A DNA stretch of 64,000 nucleotides from Streptococcus parasanguinis (GCF_016648855.1 NZ_JACLQU010000002.1:207610-271609), one strand, 5' to 3'; shown: positions 19,400 through 33,149, counted from the first letter of the stretch. Notes: generated from the sequence alone by a model not told the origin. Program-made: numbers and translations.

Positions 19400-20826
19400 T
19401 GAAACTATTATTTGTTGCAGCTGAAGGTGCACCATTTTCTAAAACAGGGGGGTTGGGAGACGTTATTGGCGCTCTTCCTAAATCCTTAGCTAAAAGTGGT
19501 CATGACGTGCGCGTGATCCTCCCTTACTATGATATGGTAGAGGCTAAGTTTGGAGATCAAATCGAAGATGTCTTGCATTTTGAGACCAAGGTTGGCTGGA
19601 GAAGTCAATATGTTGGTGTGAAACGCATTGTGCGCGATGGAGTCACCTTTTACTTTATTGATAACCAACATTATTTCTTTAGAGGTCATGTGTATGGTGA
19701 CTTCGATGATGGCGAACGCTTTGCCTTCTTCCAGCTCGCGGCCTTAGAAACGATGGAACGAGTTGACTTCATTCCAGATGTTCTTCATGCCCATGATTAC
19801 CATACGGCGATGATTCCTTTCTTGCTGAAGGAAAAATACCGTTGGATTCAAGCTTATCATGGAATTAAAACAGTATTGACCATCCATAATTTGGAATTCC
19901 AAGGTCAGTTCGACCCAGGAATGTTGTGGGATCTATTCGGAGTTGGATTTGAACGCTATGCAGATGGAACGCTTCGGTGGAATGATTGTCTGAACTGGAT
20001 GAAAGCCGGCATTCTATATGCTGACCGTGTAACAACCGTTTCTCCTAGCTATGCGCAAGAGATTATGACTGCTGAATATGGTTGTGGCTTGGATCAGATC
20101 CTTCGGATGGAGTCTGGCAAGGTGACCGGTATTGTTAACGGGATTGATGCGGATCTGTATAATCCTGAAACGGATCCACTCTTGACTCATCACTTCAGTC
20201 TCTCAGATCTTTCAGGTAAAGCAGCTAGTAAACGAGCTCTTCAAGAACGTGTCGGTCTACCCGTCCGCGATGATGTACCTTTGTTTGGGATCGTCTCTCG
20301 TTTGACACGCCAAAAAGGCTTTGACGTTGTGGTAGAAGAGTTGCATCAACTCTTGCAAAAGGATATTCAGATTGTCTTGCTCGGTACAGGAGATCCTGGA
20401 TTTGAAAATGCCTTTGCTTGGTTTGGTCAAGCCTACCCACACAAACTTTCAGCGAATATCACATTTGATGTCCAATTGGCTCAAGAAATCTATGCAGCAT
20501 CAGATGTCTTCTTGATGCCAAGCCGCTTTGAACCGTGTGGCCTTTCTCAAATGATGGCCATGCGTTATGGAACCCTTCCTTTGGTGCATGAAGTCGGTGG
20601 ACTTCGTGATACGGTTCAACCGTTTAATGCTGTTGATGGAAGTGGAACAGGCTTTAGCTTCAATAATTTGTCTGGCTATTGGTTTAACTGGGCAGTTGAT
20701 GAAGCCTTGGCTGTCTACTACAATGACAAACAGGCTTGGTATGGTCTGCAAGAGCAAGCTATGACGCGTGACTTCTCATGGGATACTGCTAGTCAACGAT
20801 ACAATGATTTGTACCAATCCTTATAA
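19399..20826 (+). CDS. glgA: Glycogen synthase
   Basis: This 475-residue GT5 ADP-glucose-dependent synthase elongates alpha-1,4-glucan. The ADP-glucose-binding motif KTGGLGDV is at residues 15-22, with [17 protein letters not shown] and the C-terminal acidic motif [12 protein letters not shown] with the STGGL-like [10 protein letters not shown]. Length is typical. It is last in glgBCDA. No glycogen phosphorylase gene follows, so breakdown must be encoded elsewhere. Confidence 0.97.
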   Translation: MKLLFVAAEGAPFSKTGGLGDVIGALPKSLAKSGHDVRVILPYYDMVEAKFGDQIEDVLHFETKVGWRSQYVGVKRIVRDGVTFYFIDNQHYFFRGHVYGDFDDGERFAFFQLAALETMERVDFIPDVLHAHDYHTAMIPFLLKEKYRWIQAYHGIKTVLTIHNLEFQGQFDPGMLWDLFGVGFERYADGTLRWNDCLNWMKAGILYADRVTTVSPSYAQEIMTAEYGCGLDQILRMESGKVTGIVNGIDADLYNPETDPLLTHHFSLSDLSGKAASKRALQERVGLPVRDDVPLFGIVSRLTRQKGFDVVVEELHQLLQKDIQIVLLGTGDPGFENAFAWFGQAYPHKLSANITFDVQLAQEIYAASDVFLMPSRFEPCGLSQMMAMRYGTLPLVHEVGGLRDTVQPFNAVDGSGTGFSFNNLSGYWFNWAVDEALAVYYNDKQAWYGLQEQAMTRDFSWDTASQRYNDLYQSL

Positions 20827-20841
20827 ATAGAACTATGATAC

Positions 20842-20864
20842 AAACGCCTTTCGAGGCGTTTTTT
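20842..20864 (+). terminator. Intrinsic terminator of the glg operon
   Basis: AACGCC-TTTCGA-GGCGTT stem-loop followed by a T run. Confidence 0.85.
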
Positions 20865-20919
20865 GTTTGCTTTCTTCCTATAAAGAAAACGGTTTATTTT
20901 TTTGAGTTTTAGAGCTTGC

Positions 20920-21059
20920 TAAAATAGAAGAAAAAAGATAAGATAGGTAAAGGTAAAAAATCCCGGGAAGGTCCTTATTTTCTGGAAAGGGTCTCAGCCT
21001 CTCTAGAAATAATCAGGTCTCTGCTCGAGGATTAAATATTACTATATAGGAATTTTAGG
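20920..21059 (+). promoter_or_regulatory. Promoter and long leader of the M26 protease gene
   Basis: An extended -10 (TTGC-TAAAAT, 20920-20925) starts a predicted leader of about 128 nt. The leader contains GC-richer short inverted segments around 20962-21030 but no clear terminator. The ribosome binding site is weak (TTTTAGG immediately before ATG 21060). Confidence 0.5.
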
Positions 21060-24000
21060 ATGAAAAAAGCGAAACAAACGTTTGAAAAAATGACCAAATA
21101 TTCGATTCGAAAATTATCTGTCGGTGTTGGTCCGGTAGCCATTGGAGCCTTTTTATTAGGAGGAAGCCTGTTAGGAGCTCGTCCTGTCAAAGCAGATCAG
21201 GTGACCCTACCTGCTCATGTGCACTTAGGATATGTGACAGAAGAGGAGCTAACTGCTGAAGAAAAGGCACAGGTGATTCATGCAATCCCTGAAGAGTATC
21301 AAAATGAAGATACTTTCTATCTCGTCTATAAGAAGAAGGAAGCAACTCAGTCGGTTCTTCCTCAAACAGGAAGTCAGGAAGTTGCCCTTTTGGGGCTAAG
21401 TCTAGCCACTGCTTCCTTTGCTGTCCTCTTACTCTCTAAAAAGCACCGAAAGAAGGTTATGGGCGTCCTTTTGATTGGAGCCATGGGACAAAGTCTTCTA
21501 CTTCCAGTTGAAGTCGCAGCCCTACAAAATCAAGTTTTGCGCGCTTATAACCAGGATCTTGCGATCGCATCGAGCGAAAATCTTGCAAATGGCGTGATTC
21601 AAATTGATGGCTATGACTATGTGGGCTATCTGCGCTACCCGTCAGTCCAACAGACGAGCTTACAAGAGCCAAAGGCTATGCAGGAAACGAAACCTTCTGT
21701 AGAAGGAACGATCAAAACAAGTACAGGTATTCCACAAGTGGAACCACAAGCGCGTGTGACGCCAGAAGTCGCTCCAGCCTTTCCTCAAGTTGAAAAACCA
21801 AGCCTGGAAGTCTCTACTGAGCCTGTGCCATTTGAAACCGTCAAGCAAGCTGATCCTACATTAGCCAAAGGGCAAACCAAGGTGTTGACTGCTGGCCAAA
21901 ATGGCGAGCGGACTATATTGACGGAAGTCAGTGTGGTAGAGGGACAGGAAGTTCGCAGAGTCGTTGAAAGTAAGGTCACCAAAGAACCAGTTTCACAAAT
22001 TCTTGCTGTTGGAACAAAAGAAGATGCCCAACCAACCCCTCAACCCATTCCTTCTCCAGTTGTAACAGCAAAGGGGACGCAGGAAGAAGGTCATGTCGGT
22101 GAAGCTCCTGTTCAACCAGAGAACCCAGCCTATACAGGTGTGGTGGAAGCCAAAGGAACACAAGAAGAAGGTCATGTCGGCGAAGCTCCTGTTCAACCGG
22201 AGAACCCAGCCTATACAGGTGTGGTGGAAGCTAAGGGAACACAGGAAGAAGGCCATGTTGGCGAAGCCCCTGTTCAACCGGAGAACCCAGTCTATACAGG
22301 CGTAGTGGAAGCTAAGGGGACACAGGAAGAAGGCCATGTCGGTGAAGCTCCTGTTCAACCAGAGAACCCAGCCTATACAGGTGTGGTGGAAGCCAAAGGG
22401 ACACAAGAAGAAGGTCACGTCGGCGAAGCTCCCGTTCAACCGGAGAATCCAACCTATCAAGTTACGGAAGGGACAGTAACAGAGACAGAAACGGTAATCC
22501 TTCCATATGAAACAGAGTATGTAACGGATGCCAATCGTTACACCGATGAAGAAAGCCTTCTTCAGAAAGGCGAGGCTGGTAGTCAGGAGATTCGTCGTGT
22601 TTATAAGACGGTCAATGGCGAAAAGGTTGGCGAGCCCGTGAGCACGACAACTGAAACGGTAAAAGCTCCTGTGACAGAAAAAATTAGTCGTGGGACTAAG
22701 GCGATTGAAGGCCAAACAGAGGATGTTTCGTATGAGGAAATTCCATTTAAGACGGTAACCGAACAAGATGCTACCTTGCTAAAAGGAACCGAAAGGGTTT
22801 CTCAAGCCGGTAAGAATGGGAAGAAGAAAATCACCAAGGTCTATAAGACCATTAAGGGAGTTAAGACAACGGATGCTCCTACGATTTCTGAGGAAGTAGT
22901 TGAACAAGCGCAAGATCAGATCATTCAACAAGGGGCCAAAGAACTTGACAAGCCTACCTTAACTTTGACCCAGGTCGATAAGGAAGAATTGAAGCGCAGT
23001 GCTAAAGCTACTTATCATTTGGATAAACCAGACGGTGTGACCATCAAGTCCATCCAGGCTGTATTGAAGAAGGGTGATCAAGTGGTGAAAACCCTGACCC
23101 TTTCAGAGACGGACTTGGCAGCTGCTTTAGCAGACTTGGACTACTACAAGGATTATACGCTCGCAACGACCATGGTGTATGACCGTGGAAATGGGGATGA
23201 AGAAGAAGTTCTCAAGGAAGAACCACTAAGGCTTGACCTTAAAAAAGTTGAAGTCAAAAACATCAAGGAAACTAGTCTGATTAGCGTGGATGACCAAGGT
23301 CTTGAGACTGATCGTAGCCTCTTGTCAGAAACACCTTCAGATGTGAAACCTTATTACTTAAAGGTTACCACCCATGATAATAAGGTCACAAAACTGGCCG
23401 TTGATAAAATCGAAGAAGTGACGGTAGATGGAGCGACCTTATACAAAGTAACAGCCAAAGCTCCAGATCTCATCCAACGGACTGCGGACAACCAGTTTAG
23501 TGAGGACTATGTCCACTACATTGCGAAACCAAAAGCCCATGAAGGAGATGTCTACTACAATTTCAACGAACTAGTAAAAGCTATGCAAGCCAATCCGACT
23601 GGTACCTTTAAGCTTGGTAGCAGTATGAATGCAAGTAATGTGCAACCAGCTGGCAAGTCTTATGTAACCAATGCCTTCAAGGGAATATTGGAAAGTACAG
23701 AAGGCAATAAATTTGCTATCCATAACATTACAAGACCGTTATTTTCTAACATCGAAGGTGGTACTGTTAAGAATCTCTTGCTTGAAAATGTTAACATTGA
23801 CATGCCTGGATTTGATCGAGTAGCACCGATCGCAGGTGTCATCAAAAATAATGCGACTGTCGAAAATGTTAAAGTAACAGGAAGCGTTGTTGGAAACAAC
23901 GATGTAGCTGGTATTATCAATAAAATTGATGGTAGTGGGAAGGTCAGTAATGTTGCCTTCATCGGGAAACTGCACGCTGCTGGCAATAAAGGTGGCTATC

Positions 24001-27000
24001 TAGCAGGTGTTGTTGGTGAGAACTGGAAAGGTATTGTAGAAAAGGCTTACGTTGATGCTGAAATCACTGGTAACAAAGCCAAAGCTGCAGGTTTAGTTTA
24101 TTCTTCTCAAAACGGTGGGAATAACCATACAGTAGGTAAAGAAGGGGTCCTCAGAAACTCAGTTGCTAAAGGTTCGATCGAACTGAAAGAAGCGGTTCAA
24201 TCGGGTGGATTACTCGGGACCAACTGGGCCTTGGGGACTATTGAAGACAACATCACCGTGATGAAAGTCAAAACTGGTGAGATGGTCTTCGGACACTCCG
24301 ATATCGACGCAGATGATTACTTCACCTATTCAAGAACCAAGCGCAATTACAGTGTTGAAGGCGTGAGTGAAGGGAAGAAAACCTTTAACAACTCCCGTAA
24401 AATCCCTAGCATCTCGCTGGCAGAAGCTGAGCAGAAAATCGAAGCAATGGGAATCACTGCTGATAAATTTACCAGCAGTACACCGATTGAAGATACGCTC
24501 AATCACCTTGTTAGCAAAGACGATCAATACAAGGCCATCACTGCTTACGATGCGACTCGTGAGCTAGCTTACCGCAATATTGCTAAATTGCAACCTTTCT
24601 ACAACAAAGAATGGATTGTCGACCAAGGGAATAAACTGGCTGCAACGAGTCCTCTCTTGACCAAGGAAGTCTTGTCTGTGACCGCTATGAAGGGCAATGA
24701 TTTTGTCACTGAACTAGCGGATGCTGATCACATCCTGATCCATTATGCGGATAAGACAAAAGATATCTTTAGCATTTCACCGAAAGATTCTAAAGTTAAA
24801 CAAGTGAAAGAATACAGTGTAGCGGAGCTCGGTGAAGTGGTCTACACTCCAAATATGGTGGACAAAGACCGGAGCGATCTCATTCATGCGATCGTAGGGA
24901 AATTAAGTCCTGTCGAATTACAATCAGATCCAATCTACACACATCTTGGTCGAACAGGTCCTAACAAAGTCAATGCCATTAAGAACCTTTACCTTGAAGA
25001 AAGCTTCCAAGCAGTCAAGGATAATCTGACTCACTTTGTCAAACAACTGGTTGAAAACCAAGATCATCAGTTGAATACAGATGAAGCTGCCAAACGTGCG
25101 CTCATTAAGAAGATTGATGACAACAAGGCTGCTGTTCTTCTTGGTTTGTCATACCTCAATCGCTATTATGGAGTGAAGTTCGATGATGTCAATCTTAAGC
25201 AGCTCATGTTGTTCAAGCCAGACTTCTATGGGAAGAATGTTGATGTCTTAGACCGTTTGATTGAAATTGGTTCAAAAGAAGACTACATCAAAGGAACTCG
25301 TACCCATGATGCCTTCCGAGAAGTCGTTGCGAAGTCTACTCTTTCTAGCAACCTAAATGACTTCCTGAAGTACAATATGGACCTCTTTACAACTGATACA
25401 GACTTGAATGATTGGTTCATCAAAGCAACCAAAGACAATGTCTATATTGTGGAGCCTGAGACGACCAATCCAGCTTTCGCATCTGCTAAGCATAGAGCCT
25501 ATGAGGGCTTAAACAATGATATTCACGGTAAAATGATCTTGCCACTCTTGAATCTTAAAGATGCGCACATGTTCTTGATTTCAACATACAATACCTTGGC
25601 CTATAGTTCCTTCGAGAAATACGGTAAAAACACTGAGGCAGAACGAACTGCCTTCAAAGCCGAAATTGATAAGGTCGCTAAAGGGCAACAAAATTACCTA
25701 GATTTCTGGTCACGTCTAGCAACAGATAAGGTTCGCAATCAACTCTTGAAGAGCAATAACATGGTTCCGACCCCTGTCCTTGATAACCAAAACTACAAGG
25801 GTATTAGTACAGATCGCTATGGACATACCAACAGTGGCAAGGATGTCGCTCCAATCCGTGAATTGTATGGCCCAACCGATCGTTACCATGCGACAGATTG
25901 GCGGATGGGAGCAGTGGCGCGAATTTACGGAAATCCATATAAAGACGACTCTGTCTTCTTCATGGTGACCGATATGATCAGTGACTTTGGAGTCTCTGCC
26001 TTCACGCACGAAACAACGCACGTCAATGACCGCATGGTTTACTTAGGTGGTTGGAGACATCGCGAAGGAACCGATATCGAAGCCTTTGCCCAAGGCATGC
26101 TCCAAACACCATCAGTATCCAATCCAAATGGGGAATACAAGGCCTTGGGTCTCAACATGGCCTATGAACGTCCAAATGATGGAAACCAATGGTACAATAC
26201 CAATCCAAATGATCTCACTTCACGCGAGGAGATTGATCAGTACATGAAAGGCTATAACGACACCCTCATGCTTCTGGATTACCTGGAAGGAGAGGCTGTC
26301 CTCAATAAAGGCAGTCAAGCATTAAACAATGCTTGGTTCAAGAAGGTTGATAAGCAATACCGAGGGGCTAATACCAAAAATCAATTTGATAAGGTGCGTC
26401 CTTTGAGTGATGAGGAAAAAGCCATCACCTTACATTCAGTAGATGATCTCATCACCAACAACTTCATGACCAATCGTGGTCCTGGAAATGGTGTCTATAA
26501 TCCATCAGACTTTGGCTCAGCCTATGTGACGGTGCCGATGATGACAGGGATCTATGGTGGAAACACCAGTGAAGGGGCTCCTGGAGCCATGTCCTTCAAA
26601 CACAATACCTTTAGACTCTGGGGCTACTATGGTTATGAAAAAGGCTTCTTAGGCTATGCTTCAAACAAGTATAAACAAGAATCCAAACAAGCAGGTCATG
26701 CGACTTTAGGGGATGATTACATCATTCAAAAGATTTCTGATGGAACATTCAGTACCCTTGAAGACTGGAAGAAAGCATACTTCAACGAAGTGGTGACCAG
26801 TGCTAAAAATGGACTTCAGGCTATTGAAGTTGATGGGACTACTTATAGCACTTATGATGACTTAAAACAAGCCTTTGCAACTGCTGTTGAAAAAGATCAA
26901 GCCAGCTTGAAGAATGGTGTTGTCAAATTTGACAATACGGTTTCACTGAAAGAAAAACTCTTTAAGAAACTACTTCAACAAACAGACAGTTTCAAAACGT

Positions 27001-27014
27001 CTATCTTTAAATAA
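21060..27014 (+). CDS. Cell-wall M26-family zinc metalloprotease (IgA1 protease / ZmpB type)
   Basis: This is a 1984-residue surface protease. It has a YSIRK-GS type signal (YSIRKLSVGVGPVAIGAF), then an N-terminally placed sorting motif LPQTG (residues 100-104), two hydrophobic segments and a KKHRKK basic stop. This N-terminal anchor arrangement is characteristic of streptococcal M26 enzymes. Next are G5-like domains (about 255-320, 475-545, 550-630) interrupted by five 27-residue repeats (about 337-468), and a GLUG/M26 N-terminal region (about 840-1100). The catalytic zinc motif is HETTH (1650-1654), with E1674 as probable third ligand. The family includes IgA1 protease and ZmpB. Which substrate this one cleaves cannot be told from sequence. 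It is monocistronic, with its own promoter and terminator. Confidence 0.92.
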   Translation: MKKAKQTFEKMTKYSIRKLSVGVGPVAIGAFLLGGSLLGARPVKADQVTLPAHVHLGYVTEEELTAEEKAQVIHAIPEEYQNEDTFYLVYKKKEATQSVLPQTGSQEVALLGLSLATASFAVLLLSKKHRKKVMGVLLIGAMGQSLLLPVEVAALQNQVLRAYNQDLAIASSENLANGVIQIDGYDYVGYLRYPSVQQTSLQEPKAMQETKPSVEGTIKTSTGIPQVEPQARVTPEVAPAFPQVEKPSLEVSTEPVPFETVKQADPTLAKGQTKVLTAGQNGERTILTEVSVVEGQEVRRVVESKVTKEPVSQILAVGTKEDAQPTPQPIPSPVVTAKGTQEEGHVGEAPVQPENPAYTGVVEAKGTQEEGHVGEAPVQPENPAYTGVVEAKGTQEEGHVGEAPVQPENPVYTGVVEAKGTQEEGHVGEAPVQPENPAYTGVVEAKGTQEEGHVGEAPVQPENPTYQVTEGTVTETETVILPYETEYVTDANRYTDEESLLQKGEAGSQEIRRVYKTVNGEKVGEPVSTTTETVKAPVTEKISRGTKAIEGQTEDVSYEEIPFKTVTEQDATLLKGTERVSQAGKNGKKKITKVYKTIKGVKTTDAPTISEEVVEQAQDQIIQQGAKELDKPTLTLTQVDKEELKRSAKATYHLDKPDGVTIKSIQAVLKKGDQVVKTLTLSETDLAAALADLDYYKDYTLATTMVYDRGNGDEEEVLKEEPLRLDLKKVEVKNIKETSLISVDDQGLETDRSLLSETPSDVKPYYLKVTTHDNKVTKLAVDKIEEVTVDGATLYKVTAKAPDLIQRTADNQFSEDYVHYIAKPKAHEGDVYYNFNELVKAMQANPTGTFKLGSSMNASNVQPAGKSYVTNAFKGILESTEGNKFAIHNITRPLFSNIEGGTVKNLLLENVNIDMPGFDRVAPIAGVIKNNATVENVKVTGSVVGNNDVAGIINKIDGSGKVSNVAFIGKLHAAGNKGGYLAGVVGENWKGIVEKAYVDAEITGNKAKAAGLVYSSQNGGNNHTVGKEGVLRNSVAKGSIELKEAVQSGGLLGTNWALGTIEDNITVMKVKTGEMVFGHSDIDADDYFTYSRTKRNYSVEGVSEGKKTFNNSRKIPSISLAEAEQKIEAMGITADKFTSSTPIEDTLNHLVSKDDQYKAITAYDATRELAYRNIAKLQPFYNKEWIVDQGNKLAATSPLLTKEVLSVTAMKGNDFVTELADADHILIHYADKTKDIFSISPKDSKVKQVKEYSVAELGEVVYTPNMVDKDRSDLIHAIVGKLSPVELQSDPIYTHLGRTGPNKVNAIKNLYLEESFQAVKDNLTHFVKQLVENQDHQLNTDEAAKRALIKKIDDNKAAVLLGLSYLNRYYGVKFDDVNLKQLMLFKPDFYGKNVDVLDRLIEIGSKEDYIKGTRTHDAFREVVAKSTLSSNLNDFLKYNMDLFTTDTDLNDWFIKATKDNVYIVEPETTNPAFASAKHRAYEGLNNDIHGKMILPLLNLKDAHMFLISTYNTLAYSSFEKYGKNTEAERTAFKAEIDKVAKGQQNYLDFWSRLATDKVRNQLLKSNNMVPTPVLDNQNYKGISTDRYGHTNSGKDVAPIRELYGPTDRYHATDWRMGAVARIYGNPYKDDSVFFMVTDMISDFGVSAFTHETTHVNDRMVYLGGWRHREGTDIEAFAQGMLQTPSVSNPNGEYKALGLNMAYERPNDGNQWYNTNPNDLTSREEIDQYMKGYNDTLMLLDYLEGEAVLNKGSQALNNAWFKKVDKQYRGANTKNQFDKVRPLSDEEKAITLHSVDDLITNNFMTNRGPGNGVYNPSDFGSAYVTVPMMTGIYGGNTSEGAPGAMSFKHNTFRLWGYYGYEKGFLGYASNKYKQESKQAGHATLGDDYIIQKISDGTFSTLEDWKKAYFNEVVTSAKNGLQAIEVDGTTYSTYDDLKQAFATAVEKDQASLKNGVVKFDNTVSLKEKLFKKLLQQTDSFKTSIFK
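22068..22463 (+). repeat. Five tandem 81-bp coding repeats in the M26 protease
   Basis: Units start at 22068, 22149, 22230, 22311 and 22392. Each encodes 27 residues built around AKGTQEEGHVGEAPVQPENP with YTGVVE as the joint. The copies differ by scattered synonymous changes and rare replacements (PVYTG, PTYQV). The fifth unit is cut at the joint. The array lies between the first and second G5-like domains and is likely to vary in copy number between strains. Confidence 0.93.
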
Positions 27015-27021
27015 TCGAATT

Positions 27022-27052
27022 CTCTCATCTGCTGAGCAGGTGAGAGTTTTTT
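27022..27052 (+). terminator. Intrinsic terminator of the M26 protease gene
   Basis: CTCTCA / TGAGAG stem with an inner CTGC/GCAG pair, followed by TTTTTT. Confidence 0.85.
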
Positions 27053-27241
27053 AGAAGAAAAATGAATAGAGGTGGACAAAGCGTCTAAAAATTAAAAGAA
27101 ATCAGTCGTAGATAGGAAAAATTATCATATTAAAAAAATAACGTAATTTCATTAAAACGCTTACTTTTATAGGAAATATTTGACTATTATATCTTTTAGG
27201 AGTAAACTAAGGAGGTAAAATTTATAAAAGGAGAATTCATC
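27053..27241 (+). promoter_or_regulatory. Promoter region of the ATP synthase operon
   Basis: A1-2 mismatch cre-like sequence TTAAAACGCTTACT (27152-27165) is followed by a TATTAT or TATATC -10 candidate near 27185-27193 with no good -35. Two ribosome-binding-like stretches follow (AAGGAGG at 27209-27215, AAAGGAG at 27227-27233), the second used by atpE. Catabolite or acid control is possible but not shown by the sequence. Confidence 0.4.
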
Positions 27242-27442
27242 ATGAATTTAACATTTTTAGGTCTTTGTTTAGCCTGCTTTGGTGTATCACTGGCAGAAGG
27301 TTTGATGATGAGCAGCCTATTGAAATCTGCGTCTCGTCAACCAGAAATTATTGGTCAATTGCGTAGCCTCTTGATTCTTGGTGTTGCCTTTGTCGAAGGT
27401 ACTTTCTTCGTAACCTTGGTTATGGCCTTCATTATCAAATAA
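27242..27442 (+). CDS. atpE: ATP synthase F0 subunit c
   Basis: This 66-residue hairpin of two membrane helices forms the proton-translocating c ring. The essential carboxylate is E52 in [11 protein letters not shown]. The polar loop is KSASRQPE. Length is short but normal for streptococci. It comes first in the operon, before subunit a, the usual streptococcal order. Confidence 0.97.
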   Translation: MNLTFLGLCLACFGVSLAEGLMMSSLLKSASRQPEIIGQLRSLLILGVAFVEGTFFVTLVMAFIIK

Positions 27443-27475
27443 GCACTTCTATTTTAGAAAAGGAGGTGTCAAAAC

Positions 27476-28189
27476 TTGGAAGAAAGTATCACTCCAACGA
27501 TAACTCTTGGACCTGTAACTTTTAATTTGACCCTACTTGCTATGACCTTGATTGCTGTTTTGGTGGTTTTTGGCTTTATTTATTGGGCCAGCCGTAAAAT
27601 GACGATCCGACCAAAGGGCAAACAAAATGTGCTGGAATACGCATATGACTTTGTCGTAGGCTTCACCAAAGGAAATATTGGGGAACATTATATAAAGGAC
27701 TATTCCTTGTTCTTGTTTGTTCTTTTCCTATTTCTTTTAGTGGCCAATAACATTGGATTGATGGCTAAAATCGAAACGACCAATGGTTACAATTTGTGGA
27801 CATCACCAACCGCTAACCTGGGTTATGACTTTGCCTTTTCATTTTTGATCACCTTAATCGCCCATGTAGAAGGAATTCGCCGACGTGGTGTGAAGGAATA
27901 TTTAAAGGCTTTTGTGACACCTGGATTTATGACCCCCATGAATATTTTGGAAGAATTAACGAACTTTGCCTCCTTGGCACTTCGGATCTTCGGAAATATC
28001 TTTGCGGGTGAGGTATTAGCAAGCTTGCTCGTGAACTTATCACACCAAGCTTTCTATTGGTATCCATTTGCCTTTATTGGTAGCATGGCATGGACTGCAT
28101 TTTCAATTTTTATTTCATGTATCCAAGCCTATGTGTTTACCATGTTGTCATCAATCTATATTGGTAAGAAAATTAATGGCGAAGAGTAA
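27476..28189 (+). CDS. atpB: ATP synthase F0 subunit a
   Basis: This 237-residue polytopic membrane protein provides the proton half-channels against the c ring. The conserved helix with the essential arginine is visible in [16 protein letters not shown]. The start is TTG 27476, supported by a near-perfect AGGAGGTG 8 bp upstream; no better ATG lies nearby. Confidence 0.96.
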   Translation: MEESITPTITLGPVTFNLTLLAMTLIAVLVVFGFIYWASRKMTIRPKGKQNVLEYAYDFVVGFTKGNIGEHYIKDYSLFLFVLFLFLLVANNIGLMAKIETTNGYNLWTSPTANLGYDFAFSFLITLIAHVEGIRRRGVKEYLKAFVTPGFMTPMNILEELTNFASLALRIFGNIFAGEVLASLLVNLSHQAFYWYPFAFIGSMAWTAFSIFISCIQAYVFTMLSSIYIGKKINGEE

Positions 28190-28208
28190 GTAGAGGAGGA
28201 GTAGAAGA

Positions 28209-28703
28209 ATGCATGTATCAATGAGTGAAATTATTGGTAACTTTATTCTCATTGCTGGTTCCTTCCTATTATTAATCTTTTTAATAAAGAAATTTGCATG
28301 GAACAATATCAATGGAATTTTAGAAGCGCGTGCCAAAAAGATTACAGATGATATTGATGGAGCAGAATCAGCTCGTCAAAAAGCTGAGGAACTAGCAAGT
28401 AAACGTGAAGAAGAGTTGGCAGGTAGCCGCAAAGAAGCTGCGTCTATCGTCGAAAATGCAAAGGAAACTGCAGAAAAGAATAAATCTCAGATCCTTTCAG
28501 AAGCCACTCAAGAAGCAGTACGTTTGAAAGAAAAAGCGCAACAAGAAATTGCGCATAACAAAGAAGAAGCATTGAACAGTATCAAAGGTGATGTGGCAGA
28601 TCTCACTGTCAATCTTGCCAGCAAATTGTTGAGCCAACAGCTGGATGCTGAAGGTCAACGCCAACTGATCGATCGCTATCTTGATGAATTAGGAGAAGCC
28701 TAA
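28209..28703 (+). CDS. atpF: ATP synthase F0 subunit b
   Basis: This 164-residue peripheral stalk subunit has one N-terminal membrane helix (about residues 8-25) followed by a long Ala/Glu/Lys-rich coiled coil that dimerises and reaches the top of F1. The start at 28209 is supported by GAGGAG. A second in-frame ATG four codons later is possible. It overlaps atpH by one base (TAATG). Confidence 0.95.
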   Translation: MHVSMSEIIGNFILIAGSFLLLIFLIKKFAWNNINGILEARAKKITDDIDGAESARQKAEELASKREEELAGSRKEAASIVENAKETAEKNKSQILSEATQEAVRLKEKAQQEIAHNKEEALNSIKGDVADLTVNLASKLLSQQLDAEGQRQLIDRYLDELGEA

Positions 28704-29239
28704 TGGACAAAAAGCAACTGATGGTGATTGAGAAATATACCCAGCCTTTTGTTCAATTGGTCTTTGAAAAAGGAGAACAAGACCTAGTCTTTGAAAAATT
28801 GACTCAAATCAAGGGTATTTTTGAAGAGACTGGACTTGCTAACTTCTTAGCTCATATCGGTGTAGAGGATGAAGAGAAAGCAAAAAGTCTCAGACTTTTT
28901 CAACCCTCGGATTCACAATTACTCGACCATTTGATTGAAGTGGTTATTCTCAATCATCGTGAAGCCTTATTTTATGACATTGTAACGATTTGTTTGGATC
29001 AGATTCAACTGTTGAGCAACGCTTTTGTCGTCACTGTTACGACGGTTGCTGGTTTGGATCCTGTTCAAGAGCAAAAGCTAATCCCCATTATCGAAAGAAA
29101 ATTTGGGATTCAAGTTCGCTCGATCCAACAAAAGATCGATCCAGATTTAATTGGTGGCTTTGTCGTGACAGCCAATCATAAAACGTTGGATACCAGTCTC
29201 AAACACCAATTGCAAGTTATAAAATCTAAATTGAAATAG
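28703..29239 (+). CDS. atpH: ATP synthase F1 subunit delta
   Basis: This 178-residue OSCP/delta subunit links the b stalk to the alpha-beta head. It has an N-terminal helical bundle, and the C-terminal motif near KIDPDLIGGFVVTANHKTLDTSLKHQL is the family signature. Its start overlaps the atpF stop. Confidence 0.95.
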   Translation: MDKKQLMVIEKYTQPFVQLVFEKGEQDLVFEKLTQIKGIFEETGLANFLAHIGVEDEEKAKSLRLFQPSDSQLLDHLIEVVILNHREALFYDIVTICLDQIQLLSNAFVVTVTTVAGLDPVQEQKLIPIIERKFGIQVRSIQQKIDPDLIGGFVVTANHKTLDTSLKHQLQVIKSKLK

Positions 29240-29251
29240 AAAGTGGTGTGA

Positions 29252-30760
<1,509 letters not shown>

Positions 30761-30775
30761 AAATAGGAGTGGAAG

Positions 30776-31657
30776 ATGGCAGTTTCATTAAATGATATAA
30801 AAAATAAAATTGCATCCACTAAAAATACCAGTCAAATTACCAATGCTATGCAGATGGTGTCTGCTGCTAAACTCGGGAAATCTGAGCAAGCAGCCAAGGA
30901 TTTTCAGGTTTATGCCGCTAAGGTACGTAAGTTACTAACAGACTTGCTCCATGGACATGAAACAGAAAATGCCAAATCCCATCCTATGTTGGTGAGTCGG
31001 CCGGTAAATAAGACAGCTTATATCGTCATTACATCTGATCGTGGTTTGGTCGGAGGCTACAATGCCTCCATCCTTAAAACCATGATGGAAATGAAGGCAG
31101 AATACCATCCAACTGGAGATGACTTTGAAGTGATCTGTATTGGAAGTGTCGGTGCGGATTTCTTCCGTGCCCGTGGGATTCAGCCGGTTTATGAATTGCG
31201 TGGTTTGCCTGATCAACCTAGCTTTAAGGAAGTTCGTACGATCATTTCGAAAACAGTCCAAATGTATCAGGAAGGCTTGTTTGACGAGTTGTACGTCTGT
31301 TACAACCATCACGTTAACAGTTTGACTAGCCAAATGCGGGTAGAACAGATGCTTCCGATTATTGATTTGGACCCCAATGAAGCAGATGAGGATTATGTAT
31401 TGAATCTAGAATTGGAATCTAGTCGAGATGCCATTTTGGATCAATTGCTCCCTCAATTTGCTGAAAGCATGATCTATGGTGCCATTATTGATGCTAAAAC
31501 AGCTGAAAATGCTGCGGGGATGATGGCCATGCAAACTGCAACAGACAATGCCAAGAAAGTCATTGATGAATTAACGATTCAATACAACCGTGCTCGTCAA
31601 GCAGCGATTACACAAGAAATTACCGAAATCGTTGCTGGTGCTAGCGCCCTTGAATAG
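30776..31657 (+). CDS. atpG: ATP synthase F1 subunit gamma
   Basis: This 293-residue central rotor shaft has paired N- and C-terminal coiled-coil helices ([21 protein letters not shown] and the [11 protein letters not shown]...[16 protein letters not shown] segment, which is the family signature). It is followed by an 85-bp gap before atpD with no obvious promoter. Confidence 0.97.
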   Translation: MAVSLNDIKNKIASTKNTSQITNAMQMVSAAKLGKSEQAAKDFQVYAAKVRKLLTDLLHGHETENAKSHPMLVSRPVNKTAYIVITSDRGLVGGYNASILKTMMEMKAEYHPTGDDFEVICIGSVGADFFRARGIQPVYELRGLPDQPSFKEVRTIISKTVQMYQEGLFDELYVCYNHHVNSLTSQMRVEQMLPIIDLDPNEADEDYVLNLELESSRDAILDQLLPQFAESMIYGAIIDAKTAENAAGMMAMQTATDNAKKVIDELTIQYNRARQAAITQEITEIVAGASALE

Positions 31658-31733
31658 TTGTCGGATACAATTTTAAATACAAAAACAGATGCTCGAAAGA
31701 GAACTTTTGAGCAGTAGAAATTACTTAGAATAG

Positions 31734-33149
<1,416 letters not shown>

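Noticed and set aside
22068..22463. CRISPR-like regular repeats
   Set aside because: The 81-bp units are contiguous coding repeats with no unique spacers and keep the protein frame.
21993..22766. 257-codon open frame on the minus strand across the M26 repeats
   Set aside because: It exists only because the 81-bp repeats are a multiple of three and lack stops in that frame; its product is a Phe/His/Trp-rich mirror of the repeats without a start signal.
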